Origin: Margaritispora aquatica
Lineage: Eukaryota > Ascomycota > Leotiomycetes > Helotiales > Discinellaceae
DNA: 64,000 nucleotides
Reading direction: 5' to 3'
Assembly: GCA_007644065.1 (NCBI GenBank)
Contig: VJWN01000031.1
Location: 186,001 to 250,000, forward strand
Shown: in pieces, positions 50,663-63,369 of the stretch
How positions within the stretch are numbered: the stretch's first letter is position 1
Layout of the letters: each line of letters begins with the position of its first letter
Notes under the pieces: generated by a model
The model's database searches: none
Told to the model about the DNA's origin: nothing
What the model saw: the letters and a program-made list of their open reading frames with translations, nothing else
Made by a program: the position numbers and the translations under genes

Positions 50663-51770
50663 ATGGTAGCTCTATCCCAAATCCAAGCCTCCAATGCGCT
50701 CATTCCCAGTACTCTTCCCAAGGGACTAGTCGGGGTTTTCGTGGGGGCCACCAGCGGCATTGGCGAAGCTACCGTCCTTGCATTCGCTAGACACACCACG
50801 GGTCTCGCACCGAAAGCCTACATCGTTGGTCGCAACGCCTATGCGGCTGCAAAGATCATCAAGCAATGCGAAGCCCTGAACCCAAGCGGAGAATTCGTTT
50901 TTCTAGCCGGAGATTTGCGCTTGATGAAAGTCGTGGATGAAGTGTGTGACAAAATTAGGAAAAGAGAGAAAGTGGTGAATATGCTTTTCATCAGCGCTGG
51001 TTCACCAAACTTTGACCGAACTTGTATGTTGGCTCTATTTCTTACCCACAACGTAGTGAGACGAAATATAATGGCAAATGTGTTCATGCTAACAAACCCA
51101 AGCGGTGACATCAGAGGGACTTCCTGAGTTCACAAGCGTGCTTCTTTACGCCCGCATACGCTTCATCACCAACCTCCTCCCACTAATACGCACCGCACCT
51201 TCCATCCGCCGCGTCGCCATTGTCGGCGGCGGAACGTACGAAGGATCACTTGACTCTTCTGACTTCGGGGCCAAAGATCTCTCACTTATCTACGTACGAG
51301 GACATCTCTGCACGCTCAACACGCTCGCGCTCGAAAGTCTCGCTAAAGACGCACCAGAAGTCAGTTTTGTGAATGACTTCCCTGGTGCCGTAGATACGCC
51401 GTTTTCAAGCCATATTCAGGGCTTCTTGGGAGTGCTGCTTAGAACTTACTTTAGACTGTTCGCATGGTTGATCTGTGTTCCTATTGAGGAATGTGGGGAC
51501 AGACATCTGTATTATCTCACTAGTGCAAGATTCCCTGCCAAGACACCTAGCGAGGTACATGATGGAATCATTTTGGGGGAAAATCAGGGTTTCGTGATTG
51601 CTAGTGGGGCAGATGGGGAGATTGGAAGTGGTGTGTATTCTGTGGGATGGGATGGGGAGAGTGCAAATGCGAAAGTGTGTAAACTGTTAGCAGGGTATCG
51701 AAAGGAAGGCATGGTGGAACGTGTCGAAGCTCATGTAAGGGATAAATTTCGGGGCATTAATGTCGAATAG
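50663..51770 (+). CDS. Short-chain dehydrogenase/reductase-like protein, atypical active site
   Basis: Exons 50663..51023 and 51103..51770, 342 aa. N-terminal Rossmann fold with the nucleotide loop VFVGATSGIGEATVLAFAR, then AYIVGRNAYAAAKI and NMLFISAGSPNFDRT (NAG-like strand, here SAG). The active-site helix reads LLYARIRFITNLLPLI: the catalytic Tyr is present, but the usual YxxxK lysine is replaced by Arg. This YxxxR form occurs in a mould-specific SDR group seen near secondary-metabolite genes. NFPGAVDTPF-like segment (NDFPGAVDTPFSSH) follows. Substrate unknown. The acceptor at 51102 gives FDRTSVTSEGLPEFTS and avoids a stop that the next AG would create. Confidence 0.85.
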
Positions 51771-52014
51771 TGAATAGAGATGGGACTGAACATAGAAAGA
51801 GCTCGATCAGAAAATGTCAATCATGTAGAGAGAAGGGCTCGTGAGGATCTGATGAATTTGGCTGCGAAAGAAAGTTCCACCCAGATGTAGTGGTATCAGC
51901 AACAACAAAATCCGAGCCTCCCAATCTGAACTAGGTCCAAGACATTCATTGCCAACAACATTAACATTATCGATTAGTTTCAGGTTCAGAACTCTATGAT
52001 ATGTCTATTTGTTC

Positions 52015-54343
52015 TCAGCTATTCTTCCGCCTGGCTCGTGCAAAATTGATGAAGGACTTCGTCCGATTGGCAAGTGATCTGAAAAATGACGACGGCTGTG
52101 TCGATGTCAACTTAGCAGCCGATGGTCGATTCGCATGCAATCGAAGCTCCATTTCCCCCTGTTGGTGATTATTCAGGAGAGCCTTCCGCTGCATGACGAC
52201 TTCGTATTTCTGATAACCCGGAAAGTGCAGATAAGGGGGTCGGACCAAATCAACTGCCTGCCCTCCACAGTAAAGCAGATTCAAATAGCGTGGGTCAATA
52301 TCTGAAAGGTTTGAGGCCCTTCCAGGAAATTTGTCGGACCATGGATGTTTCCTTGTGAACCGTGGACCGAGGCTGGTCCAGTGTGCTTCAATATGAGAGA
52401 TTCGCAGATCCCAATCCGCGCCAATTACACCACAATAACCGCATTGCCATAGACCATGATGTGTCGTCATGTTCATTTTGAAGCTCCAGAGATCTAGCCC
52501 ATTCTCCAGAACAGACAACTCCTCTTCGGTCACACTATGCTCCTCATTCAAATGGCGCATCATTTCAAATCGAGTACCAAATGCTCTTTGTAAAAGATCT
52601 CCCTTGCATGGATTCACTGCATGAACCAGCCGATAGTGGTCACTATATGGCTGCAAGCAATTAGAAAACAGGCAACTCATCACGTCCGCAGGACTACAAG
52701 ATCCGTCCAATGGACAAAACCATGTTGTCTGAATCTGACAGTGATAAGTCTTCTCATGATCCCGCCATTCCGATACTGAACTCATTTTGTGGTCACAAAA
52801 CGTGCACGGAAAACGTTGTGGCGAACAATGAATCTCAATCTCATGAGTTTCCATCTCTCCCCTTGTGAAAAAACCTGCCTGACAGTACTCACATTTGAAA
52901 ACGGCTTTGGACGAGTCAGGTATCCAACAGGGGAGAATTTCCGGAGGGAGAATTGCAGGTGCACATTTAGCCGCAACATGGATCCGAAAGCGCTCAGTAT
53001 TCTTGAAAGTGCCGTGACAATCGTCGCAAGTAATCAGGATTTTGTTCATTTGTTTGGCTCGTCTATTCTTCTTCGCTTGGATTCTAGATGCAGAGCTCGC
53101 ATTCGATGCAAAAGAATGGACAGTACCGCCACTGATTGCAGATTTCACTGACCCAGGGTTTGAATATGCTCGGGTCGAGACATTTGAGTGATGTCTTATT
53201 ACGCGCGTCGTTCTTTGATCCTTATGTCCAGTTTTAGTTTCACGGTTTGTGGCCCCCCAATCGTCATCGTCAGATGAAGACGAAGGCCGTATGCTAAGTC
53301 TATCTTTAATGTAATTTGCCTTAGCTGTGGTGCTCTCGGTATCGAGCTCCATCGAAGCGCGGGCAATGCGTTCCATGGGGACAGCCCCCTCGGTAGATTT
53401 CAAATATTCATTCAGCGATGAGTATGACAACCTTTTACTCAGTCCTTCCGTGAAGCTTTGATCTGACACGGAACCACCGGAGCTTGGGTCACCACTGGCG
53501 AAAGTGTCTTGGCACCCTGTACTTTCTCCAGTCTCGATTCCATTGCATTGCTCTGCAACGATTGGTGCTTGTATTATCGCACTCATCTTGTCCACAGACC
53601 TGCGATTGAGAGTTGCTTTCTTCCTTCTTTTCCGATTGTTAATCAGATTTTGGAGCTGATCTTTTGTAATTTTGTGCTCTGCAGCGTATTTTGCCTTTTC
53701 AAGTTTGCTGGGCTTGTCGTTCATGGTGATCCAAAACTCAAATGCCTCCTTTTCTTCCTTGGTATAGTCCCGTCTGCGAGAAACAACTACATCTTGTGCT
53801 TCTTCTTGTTCCATGTCTGTTATCGGTTGATCTTCTCCGTTCACGAAGAGTGCGCTAGTCAAAGATGACCCAAAGGGTTGATTGTCCTCGTTGTCTAAGA
53901 AATCACCTGTCGAAACAGGACCCAAAACATTAAGCCACTCATGGTCAGCATTGATGGCCGTTTCGTCAACGTCGATAAGATACTGCGGAGCCGTGATCTG
54001 CAGGGCAAATCAGCATCACATCCATTAACCACTGCACAGGCACGAACTTACTAACAAATCATCAAGCAAGCTGTTGACATTAGGAAATGCTTCTGGGGCA
54101 GAATTTCCTGGTGGTTGAAGTGGCGCATTCGCCGGAGGATATGTATATGAAGTCGGTTGAGTCCCAGGGCAGAAGCATACATCCTCAAAACCAGCACCAG
54201 GCATACATACTAGGCACTGTGACCTCGCTACGAGGCTCGTTGTCTCGAGCATATCGTGATGTCTTCCGGCGAGGCATTCTGAGGAGTCTCTCGGACATGT
54301 TGTCGTTAGGAGTAGGAAGTCGTTGTCCAGCACGCAGCCTCAT
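52015..54343 (-). CDS. Homeodomain plus C2H2 zinc-finger protein
   Basis: Minus-strand exons 54343..54211, 54107..54052, 53997..52015, 723 aa. The long third exon holds a homeodomain-like helix set (YTKEEKEAFEFWITMNDKPS, KLEKAKYAAEHKITKDQLQN, LINNRKRRKK; residues about 115-170), where INNRKRR replaces the usual WFxNxRxR. A Ser-rich middle and a group of C2H2-type fingers follow in the C-terminal half: CDDCHGTFKNTERFRIH, CEYCQAGFFTRGEMETHEIE, CTFCDHKMSSVSEWRDHEKT and later CGYCGVIGADWDLRISH. Such homeobox/C2H2 proteins are a mould-specific family of presumed nuclear regulators. The two small 5' exons are less certain; they keep an exact frame and give a coding-like start with RRKTSRYARDNEPRSEVT. 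An alternative start on exon 2 frame at 54333 without the first intron is possible. Confidence 0.78.
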
Positions 54344-56785
54344 TGGAGGGGCTTATATTGTTGTTGCCTGACATTGTTGATAGTATTCAGGTTTCTAATC
54401 AGGCACTCATTCAGTGTTCAACACTCTCGCTTATGTAATCCCAACTACTGATCATCTTCGACTTCATGATGAACAGAATTCTAAGACAGACAATAACGTG
54501 ATCAAATTCAGTGACTAATTTCTAGATAACAATTAATCACCCTGTTCAATCATCAATTCTGCTCTTCAAATAAGCTCTCGTATCTGCAATGTTCATGATG
54601 TGCCAAACTCCCAAGGCCATTAACAATCGATTAACAAAGTCAACCTCCCAAGTGCTTCTCTTCTTGATTTTTTGCATCTATACCGAACGAAGAAAGATCA
54701 TCACTTGAGAAATACTGCTTGTCTCTCCATAAAAAGTAACTGTCTCTTGCCTGCTGATCCAGGCTTTACTAATTGAACCCCAGTGACACTATCCGCGGAA
54801 GCTATTATTGCCCTATCATTTGGACTTGGAAGCATCTTCACATGTTTAATCAAATTCTTTATTGATTCTAATAAAGCCGAAAGAGAGGGTAAGTTTTCGT
54901 CAAATGAGAAAGTCATCCCAGCATGTGGAGCATGGGAATATTTTAGGTAGCATGCTGACTTTCTCATAGCCATACCACAGCACAATTCAACGTTCGCTAT
55001 CGTCAATCGACAAAGGACAAAAAGCTTTGAAAGAACAGCATATCGCACCAATTCTCTGGATCTTGAAGGGCGTGGTTTCAATACTTTCACTTGCCATCAA
55101 GAAAATCTACCAACAGCTCCAATTTCGGCTCGCTTGGGGAAATGTTTCTGTCACAAATAAACACGCGAAGCGTGAATACACAGCTGCTTCGGAACAAGAG
55201 CCGTCTCGTAATCCTCTGGGTCGGACAGGGACCGGACAGAATCGAGGTCATAATGAGGAGGGCCGCTATTGGAAATCGCTAGACAGGCGATAAGCTTAAT
55301 ATCATAAGCTAGGCCGATGAAAACGTTGGGGGGACATCCCGTCGGCATGGTCAGAGTGTAAAGTAATTAACATGATGGTTTTAGAAATTTTTGAGGACAT
55401 GGAGATAATATGAATGAAGTAGTATGGAATGGGGCTTGGCGAAAAGAAAATAGAATTGAATTAAATGACAAGATTTGCTTTAGCCCAAGTTCCATCCATC
55501 ACTTCACCATTTAATGTCAATTTCTTAACCTAGTGTGCTCAGAACGTCCATTCCTAGTAACTCATTGCATTATCATTGATGCACCAGTGTTATGGATCCT
55601 TTTTATATTTGTTCCTGTATTTCATGTCCAATAGACAATTGAATTCCCAGATTCCCCAGCAAGCGAGCTACAAAAGGGGGAGGGGATTAGCTTAAGCGAA
55701 TCACGCATTCACCCCCACCGACCAGATACTCGCATCCTATCAAGTTTCAATTCAAAACTTCTATAGTGAGCCCGAAAAACACCTGTGGTGTTCTTGACAT
55801 GATGGATTTGTCATGCTCTGATTTCTAGTTGTGCACAATCAGCGATCCCCATGAACCCACCGCAATATACGGCATCCTCGTCCTCGTCCTCGTCCTCGCC
55901 TTCAGCAGCAGCAGCAACGCCGCCCACTCATCCCATCTCCTACCATCTTAACCACCGCATCATCTCAATCTCTCACCTCACCTCACCTCACCTCGGCGCC
56001 CCAAGGAAGCATGCTCGTCATACCTGGGCCGAGGACAAGACATGCATCAACACCGAAACCTGGCACACTTCTCATGGAGACCCATACAAGAAGTTGCGAG
56101 TGTGATCTTCGTGGCGAATAGACAGAAATCATAACGCGCATTGCGGGTGTAGATTGTGCTCTGCTGGTGAGATGTTGTGTTGGGGAATGTGGAGTTCAGG
56201 GGCACTATGGCAGAATGGAATGGATTGTCGCATTGTCGTGGGAATATGTATCTTGACTGTAGACAGTGTATGCTCGTATGACTAGGAGGGAAGCAGCGAG
56301 GTTCATGGGGAGGGAACGAGGAGGATGGAAGGTGATGTACCGTAAATCTCGAAGAGACATGCCTAAAGCAATTCACTAAATGGACTTCTCAGCAGGGTTT
56401 CCCCAGAAAACTTGATACGCGTTCAAATATCGTATTATAAATTAAGTCTACACTTATGCTCTCTGTAACATCTAATATGCGATGCGTCTGGTCGTTCATT
56501 AACCTCGTAACTCCAAACCAAACGCCATCATCGTTCTTTTGTTCATCGAACCCCATGTACCTGCAACCCGATTCCCATATGATTAGTCTATCACGCAGTG
56601 ACGAATGATGATCCCAGTACCCAAGTATGCACCCCCCTCCCCCCATTACTACCATTAGGTATATATATATCATGACTGTTTCAGATTCCCGGCCCCCTTT
56701 TTTTCCACATAGATGATCCATGCACCTTGATATGACAAATGAAATGAGATAAGACAAAAGAGATTGAGTCGACCAGCGCCCGGGA
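54344..56785. other. Long intergenic region with simple repeats, no convincing gene
   Basis: About 2.4 kb. Open frames at 54701-55090 (minus) and 55027-55293 (plus) have no motifs. A TCCTCG hexanucleotide tract (about 55869-55897) and a CTCAC tract (about 55973-55990) sit inside a short open frame starting at 55851 that is low-complexity. A CCCCCCTCCCCCC run near 56630 and an AT dinucleotide run near 56660 follow. It contains the upstream region of the homeobox gene and the 3' flank of the next factor. Confidence 0.45.
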
Positions 56786-58997
56786 TCAAGGCGAGACATT
56801 GGTATGATCCTGCTTCTGGACCATCATAGTATCGAGCCACTGCAACATGTTAGTCAATGCTAATTCAATTGCTAGAGAAGGTGTTCAGCATACCCAGATG
56901 CAACAAGCAGCCCGTTTCTTCGCCTCGATCAGTTCATCTCCGTTCCAACCCTCAATCTTCTCATCCAAGACACCACCCTTCAGCATCTCCACGAGTCTCT
57001 TCTTGCCTTCTAGAGCCTGCGCAGCTAAGATCTGGTTTGGGCTCCTGAACAAGGCTACTGCCTGTAAGATGCGCGCTTGGATGTGAACTAATCGTGTGTT
57101 CGTGAACGGCTCCTCTGCTGTATTTGGATTGACTTGTAATGGAAGTGGTGCGTCGACCTGGTCGAGCATGCGTCGCAAAAACTCAAGGAAGGCCTCGCTG
57201 CACGACCATGCCTCGTCCGTTGCTAGGTATGCGATACCAATGGCACACACAGCCAACAACACTAAAGCCTTCTCATCATCTGTGCTCTTGCCCTCGCCTT
57301 CACATCCTAGGTCTTCTTTCACCAATAGTGGAAACACAGGTGCAAAATGCTCATTGTACATGGAGACACTCAGCTCAAGGACTGCCGCAGATGGAAAGTA
57401 ATCCGACATGAAAGGAAGCGGTTGCTTTAAGCAGTGGTTTTTGAACTTAGTCATCAGTGTTGTGTAAACGGAGGCTGATACGAGAGGCGTGTACGCGGGA
57501 GTGTACTCAAGGACTTGCTTCTCTATCCCAATGGGTATGTAGTGTTGCTTGTTTCGCGGGTCAGGTGAAGGTCGAGGACTAGGAAACGGCGATGACCTTG
57601 CGTATTTGTGACTGCTGCTCGACCGCTCTGGTTGTTGCGCCAGGTGGTGATGGTGATGATTCGCGAATTGTGGTGTTTGAGAGAAGTGATTGCCCTCGCT
57701 GAGGTAGCGACCGTGATTGACTGATGGCGCAGGCGAAGGCAGCACACTGGAAGAGGACGAATGAACATAGTGAGGTATTTGAACCCGAAGATGAGTTTCA
57801 GACCTTGCTTGATACTGTGGAATGATCTGCTCGCTACTTTGAGATTCGCACATGGATACTAGAGATGGACTGATAGATGTAGCTGGCGAGTGGTGCACCC
57901 CTGGCGATGAAGCGAATATGTTCGAGCTTTGCATACTGATCGGAGACGAATTTCCCGCCGCATAGTCGTTTCTGTAGCATTGATACATGGGATGCTGCTG
58001 CTGAGAGAAGGACTGGTTGTCAGGCGAGAGAATAGCTTCCTGGCCAAACGCCGACGATATTTGACTTTTCGTAATGTCGTCGGATCCAGGGTAGTCGCAT
58101 TGATGTTCCTCGAAGGAGAAGCGAGGGTTTTGATTCTCCAAAAGCGAGAGAGATGTTACTGAACGGTCCCACTCATTGTCTGTGATAGTATGAGGTGTTG
58201 ATAAGTGAAAGGTGTCAGCAAGATCGGCGGCGAATCCATCCAAATCTTGTGAGTATGTGTTAGGCGATGACTGCTGAATCGTATTGCCCATCCATGCCTG
58301 AAATTGACCGTTGCTCGGAAATTGAGTGGTTTCTGGTACGGCACTGAAGTTGTTGAAATTTGTGTCGATGATTAACTGGTTGTTGCTAGGTTCAAAGATA
58401 TGTTGAAACTGTGGACTCTGGAAACGAAACTCGTTCTCAACCATCGGAGTCGACTTTGCTGAAGAGTCTGTGATCCAAGAGCTCAGATTTGGGTGTATAG
58501 CATTATTGATGCAGCTAACTGTCTCAACTCCAGGTGCATGGTGTATTTTGTCTGTTTGAAACAATAATTCCCTGCTTGAAGTCCTCTTCTTTGGTTTTGG
58601 CTTTTTCCTGTTTTGCACGACAGGATACTGGCAATCATGTTCTTTGATTACACAACGCCGACAAGGTAACGAACCAGAGCACTTGACTCTTGCAGTAGCA
58701 CATTGGAAGCATGCTCGAAATACCGCCTTAGAGCTTTGTATGCTAGATTTACGGACATCATCCTGCTGGTGTGCATTCCGGTGCCGTGCTAGTATATCAC
58801 TGTTGGTATATTAGTATGCTTCTAGAAAAAACAAATCCCCGTACTCACGATCTCGAAAATCCCTTGTCGCAAATGTCGCAAAGGTATGGCCTTTCATTAG
58901 TATGTGTCCGAAGATGCCTCGTTAGATGTTCTGTTCGCAAAAATGATTTGGCACAGAATGAGCACACAATCTTGGACACTGGCTGTGGTGAAGACAT
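56786..58997 (-). CDS. Transcription factor combining two C2H2 fingers with a Zn2Cys6 cluster
   Basis: Minus-strand exons 58997..58849, 58799..56894, 56839..56786, 702 aa. Starts at MSSPQPVSK, just before finger 1 ([21 protein letters not shown], residues 12-32). Finger 2 is split by a 49-bp intron and restored as [21 protein letters not shown] (about 40-60), which proves the junction. A Gal4-type cluster follows at about 80-107: [11 protein letters not shown] and [14 protein letters not shown]. Then a long Ser/Gln/Pro/His-rich region with a HHHHH run, and the fungal_trans-like domain ([20 protein letters not shown] to AACCIWWLDTMM). Proteins with this pairing are known in moulds (ADR1-like group) and are expected to be nuclear regulators. 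The C-terminus is short compared with other fungal_trans factors; the final 54-nt exon ends it. Confidence 0.87.
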
Positions 58998-61691
58998 AGT
59001 GAGTTCATCAATATCGAATAATTGATGGAGTAATTCAACATCAAGACCGGAAAGGGACAAAGTAGAAGCCGAAAGTTGAGTGTCACTTCGTAACACGCAG
59101 CACCACTCCTCTAAATCGGTGTGGCCTTGCAGCCGTTTATCTCACCGTTCGATCCAGCATCCGCCGGACCTTCAACAAAATCATTCGCTCGACTCCACGT
59201 GGCTTCGCAGGCTAACGGTGAGAATGCTGAATACTTCAGGTTTAGACTCGCAAGATACCCCATGATCAATTGCCGCCACACGTTTCAGATATAGTGCTAG
59301 ACCCGAATTGGGGACTGTAAGAAAGATCCTTGGGGGCTATCCCGGATGCCCGATGAACAGGTCCCATCTCTGATTTGCAGCAATGCCAGCAATGCCAGCA
59401 ACAGATGTTCCCGGAATCTGAACTTGGATGAATCAACTAGGAGAAAGTTGGGGAAGAAACTGAAAGCATGAAATTCATTTAAGCAACTGGTCCATGCACA
59501 GAACAATCGCCATCTTTTCACCCGATAGCCTGCGGAGATCCTCTTCAGACGAAGTTTCAAAATCGACTAGGTCATGAACACCAGCTAGAAAATTGAGATT
59601 GGCCTGATCCAAAACCGTAAAGGGATGCTTTTTCTGGAAACTGTATGAAAGTCTTTGGCAGGGTACTTCCTGTTTGCCGTGTGCTCCCGTGCAAGGTCCA
59701 AATAGGTCCACTTCCATGATCACTCGCCCTGAAAACAAAAACAATTTCCAGATACTGCATATGTCATGGTCTAGCCAACGCCAGGCAAGCTCACAATGGA
59801 TAGAAAGTACGTATGCCCTTTAGCCCAGGGTATTGCTGGAGTGCCCAATGCGAGGATTGCATGGCTTGTTTCTTCCCCGCCTACGGATATCTGCCATGCG
59901 GTGGCCATGAAACATATCCCGGCACTGAAGTAAAAGTCAGCCCCGATTTAGCTGTCAAGAGTTCTGAAGAAGAGCAAGTCTGCATCGGCCGACCGCGATC
60001 GTTCGAAGCGGCAGAGAAACATAGGGTGATGTGGTGGTGTTCTGGTGTATGCACGGAACACTATGGAAACGGAACGGAAACGGAACGGAAGTGTTGAAAA
60101 TTTCATAGATTGATCACGACCCAATGATACAGAAGTTATTTTCTGCATTTGCTAGAAAGGAAAGCAAGAAGGCTTTGCTACTTGGCGAATCCTCTCAGAG
60201 GTGGACCGTTGACTTTAGTGTCTTGAGGATGAAGCGATACGGTGGGTCCTGATGCAAGTCCTGATGCAAGGTGCATTTGCCTGCTCAAGTCTTAGTGAGC
60301 AAAGACAAAAAGATAAGCGTGGGAGATAAAATTGCCCACATCCTCATTAGATACTACAGCATGAGCCATACCGCATTCGCTTCATGAGCTTGCCATGCAA
60401 TGTACCCACCCTTCATCGCACCAACCACAACCATCGATAGTTGAATGTGGGACGAACTTCCTCGAGGGAAATCCATCGGTCATGAGAAGTTTCTACTGCA
60501 TGGTGCTATCTGTCGTGCAATCGCTGGCGCCTTTGGTGGCGTCAGAATCGCTACAGTAGGGTGAGTGTGAAAACAAAAACGCCTTTGCCCCATCAGCGCA
60601 CGCCTGCGAACTCTAGATCTTCTTTTTCAAGGAGATAAAATGTGCCAATTAGAGGAGATGAGCTGGTTGCTCGAGACTAGCCCAGTCGGGCTTCAACAGA
60701 CCCATGGCTGATTTTGATCTTTTCAGAAGAGCTATTCTTGTCGATATGATTTTTTCTTCGACGTAGACAATGAAAATAACCTCGCCTGGTTGATCGTCAC
60801 TAATGATATTTGGACCGAATTGCCAGCTTAGCTGAGATGATCGCTTGAGGTAGAATATGTGAATGAAGCATATTGCAAATACTGTTTCCATGGTGAAATT
60901 TCATCGTGGTGCTGAATAAAACGTTTGGTGTGAGTTGGCCGACAGCAAGGAACAAGGCAGGCCATGAAAAGAAGGAGAAACCCGGCACTGGGCTGATTAT
61001 GAGCATAGATAATAGGTGCTGAGGTAGGTGCACTTCCCCGGAAGAGGATAATCGACGACGAAAGTTGTAGACGGGGTATGCACGACAAAATGGATCATCT
61101 CAGTGAGGGACAAAAAGACTGGGGAAAACAGGAATACCCATGGAATATCTTGGCGGTTAGAAAGTCTTTCTCTTTGTTTCCAGGGTGAAAAGCTGGATGA
61201 GGTTGTTGCAGAGCATGCATAACACTAAGGAACCCAAAGTCCACGAGAGCGAACTACGCATCTCCAGTCTTCGCATGCAAATCAAAGACTGTTGTGTGTT
61301 CAATAGCACAATGACATGTCCAAACGACGCAGGAATTCCTCGCTTGGGGACAGAAGGGGATAAAAAGTAGCATTGAATATACACACTTGCTATGAACAAC
61401 GCGTTGCGAAAAAAACAAAATAAAAAAAACACAGCAGCTGCTCCAATTCACCACTCATAGCCAACAAAAGGAGGGGAAAATACTGAAAAGGCCGTTCCAT
61501 TCATACCATACATCCTTCCGTACCTCGCACTATGCAGCCAGACATAGATATCCAGGCGCCGAAACGCCTTCCTGTCAACCGAGAAAAATGCAACCTTTTC
61601 CATCGACCATTTCATACACTGAGACTGCTTTCTCTAGCCATTTCCAGACTCTCTCTTTTAGATGGTTCACAAAGTACCTCACTGGCTTCGA
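58998..61691. other. Long intergenic region, no convincing gene
   Basis: About 2.7 kb upstream of the C2H2/Zn2Cys6 gene and downstream of the phosphatase. The best open frame is at 59475-59744 on minus (89 codons) but has no motif and no splice partner. A short GGAAAC/GGAAC repeat sits near 60068-60090. Otherwise nothing seen. Confidence 0.4.
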
Positions 61692-63369
61692 TTATCCAGC
61701 CAGCTTAATTGGTCGACCGCCTTCGACAATGACCTGGTCATCAACCTTCAGCTCCAGATCCCCATATTCCAGGCGTTTGTACGTTCTGATCCTCGCTTCA
61801 TTGAGATCGATATCAAAGAACCTGATTCGACGATGATAGCCGTTATATCCCCCATAGCCGCCGAAGCCCGCACCCCCTGCATAGCACATCCACAGCGCAG
61901 GATTGCCAGCCTCGTTGCTGGAGAGAGCACAATACTCGTTTGCGTGATCATGACCACAGCTCACCATCACCACGCCTTCTTCAACCAGTGCATCACGGAA
62001 CCCCGAATTTAGCGCAGGGGCGGTCACTCGCTCGCGCCACTCTCCTTTCCGGGGTAGTGTATCATCCCGGTACTCAGGGAGCGGGATGTGGATGAATGCA
62101 AGGTCCATGTGCATGTGCGTGTACGCAGCATGTTCTTTCTTCAAACTTTTGCTTGTGTTTTTGAACCAATCGATCTGGTCTTTCTTCAGCCAATCGTAGC
62201 CTTTGAAGTTTCGCTCGTCGGGAGAATACGCGTGTGTGTCGAGGAGGTAAATAGTAAGTGCGGAATGTTTTGAGCCTCCTCTTGCAAGCACTTCCACGTA
62301 GTAATTGCCTACGCCTGCAATATCTTCTGGACCAGCAAGAGAAAGTGAATATGGCAATGATTCGATCAACGACATCTGGCCTGCACGAGGCAAGGATCCT
62401 TCATCGTCATGGTTACCAAAAATTGTGGCGTAAGGAATCTTTCGCTGAATAAAAAGTTCCGCAAACTTGAAAATAGCCTGCCGATCATGTTAGTTGACTT
62501 GCATGATATGAGGGATTTTCCACACTTACACTTTGGGCATCAGGTGCGGTGTCTCCATTCACCTGGTCACCACTCAGCACAACCAGGTCGGGCTTCTCTT
62601 CATCCAACAGTCTGCCTACAAATTCCAAGGTCCTCGTATCAGCTTCGCATTTTGCATGCGCACCGTTCAAAGGTGCAGGCATTTCGTCTCTACAATGTCC
62701 TGGCCCAGTGCTGAGATGCAAATCCGCAACCTGCATAATTTTAAACTTCCCATTCTCGTTGATCCTCGGAATTGGTCTTGTGTGTGTGATTTCCTTGCCT
62801 CTTCGAACCGACAGTCGGGCCCCAACGCTCTCGCCACTGTTCTCCAACAGCAACGCTGTACCAACCATCTTCCATCCCTCTCGAGGATCCACAGCGTCTA
62901 CACCAAACAGAACATCGACAGACGTGATGGCCTGCTGGGAATCACTAGCATGACGCTTCGCAGACCTCTTCAACCAAAGCCCCGCATCTCTGCTTTCCCA
63001 TTTCTCGTTACCCTCCCCCTTGGTCCCAATTCCAGGATCCAGTCTCCCAACGGTGACATCCACAATCACCTTGTCTTCTGGCAGCAGCTCTTCCTCACGT
63101 TTCCGCTTGATGTGCACGTATGCGCTACTAACCCATCCACTCCCCAAGTACAAGTCTTTCTCTATCCTATGCCACAGATCTGGATCTAGCTTGCAAGATG
63201 AGAATACGTTCACGCTCGAACAAGTTGTGACTTTGATGTCCGTTATTACAAGCCCTGGGTGATGTGCCGGTAGCGCGTTATGAATCGCGGATGGTAGAAC
63301 ACGGAATTTCGAGTCGAGGATCGCAACCAGGAGGAAACATACGACAGCGCCAGCGCCGACCTGGCACAT
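61692..63369 (-). CDS. DCR2: Dcr2-like calcineurin-type phosphoesterase
   Basis: Minus-strand exons 63369..62530 and 62477..61692, 541 aa, close to yeast Dcr2. N-terminal hydrophobic segment (VGAGAVVCFLLVAIL) suggests a membrane anchor or signal. The beta-rich N-terminal domain is followed by the metallophosphatase core: IMQVADLHLSTG (Asp, His), LVVLSGDQVNGD (Asp), FGNHDDEGS (Asn, His), and CGHDHANEYC (His). All metal ligands are intact, so it should be an active phosphatase. Dcr2 in yeast dephosphorylates Sic1 and counteracts Ire1 in the unfolded protein response; that role is by homology only. The 52-bp intron joins DAQS to AIFKFAELFIQRKIPYATIF. Confidence 0.9.

Noticed and set aside
54701..55293. 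Overlapping open frames on minus (129 codons) and plus (88 codons)
   Set aside because: No domain, no signal, no splice-consistent extension; likely chance.
55851..56105. 84-codon plus-strand open frame
   Set aside because: Made mostly of simple-repeat translation (Ser, Ala, Pro, His runs) from TCCTCG and CTCAC tracts.
59140..59165. B-box-like string CGTTCGATCCAG
   Set aside because: No A box upstream at tRNA spacing on either strand.
59475..59744. 89-codon minus-strand open frame
   Set aside because: Looks mildly coding-like but has no recognisable family, no intron partner and no clear promoter.
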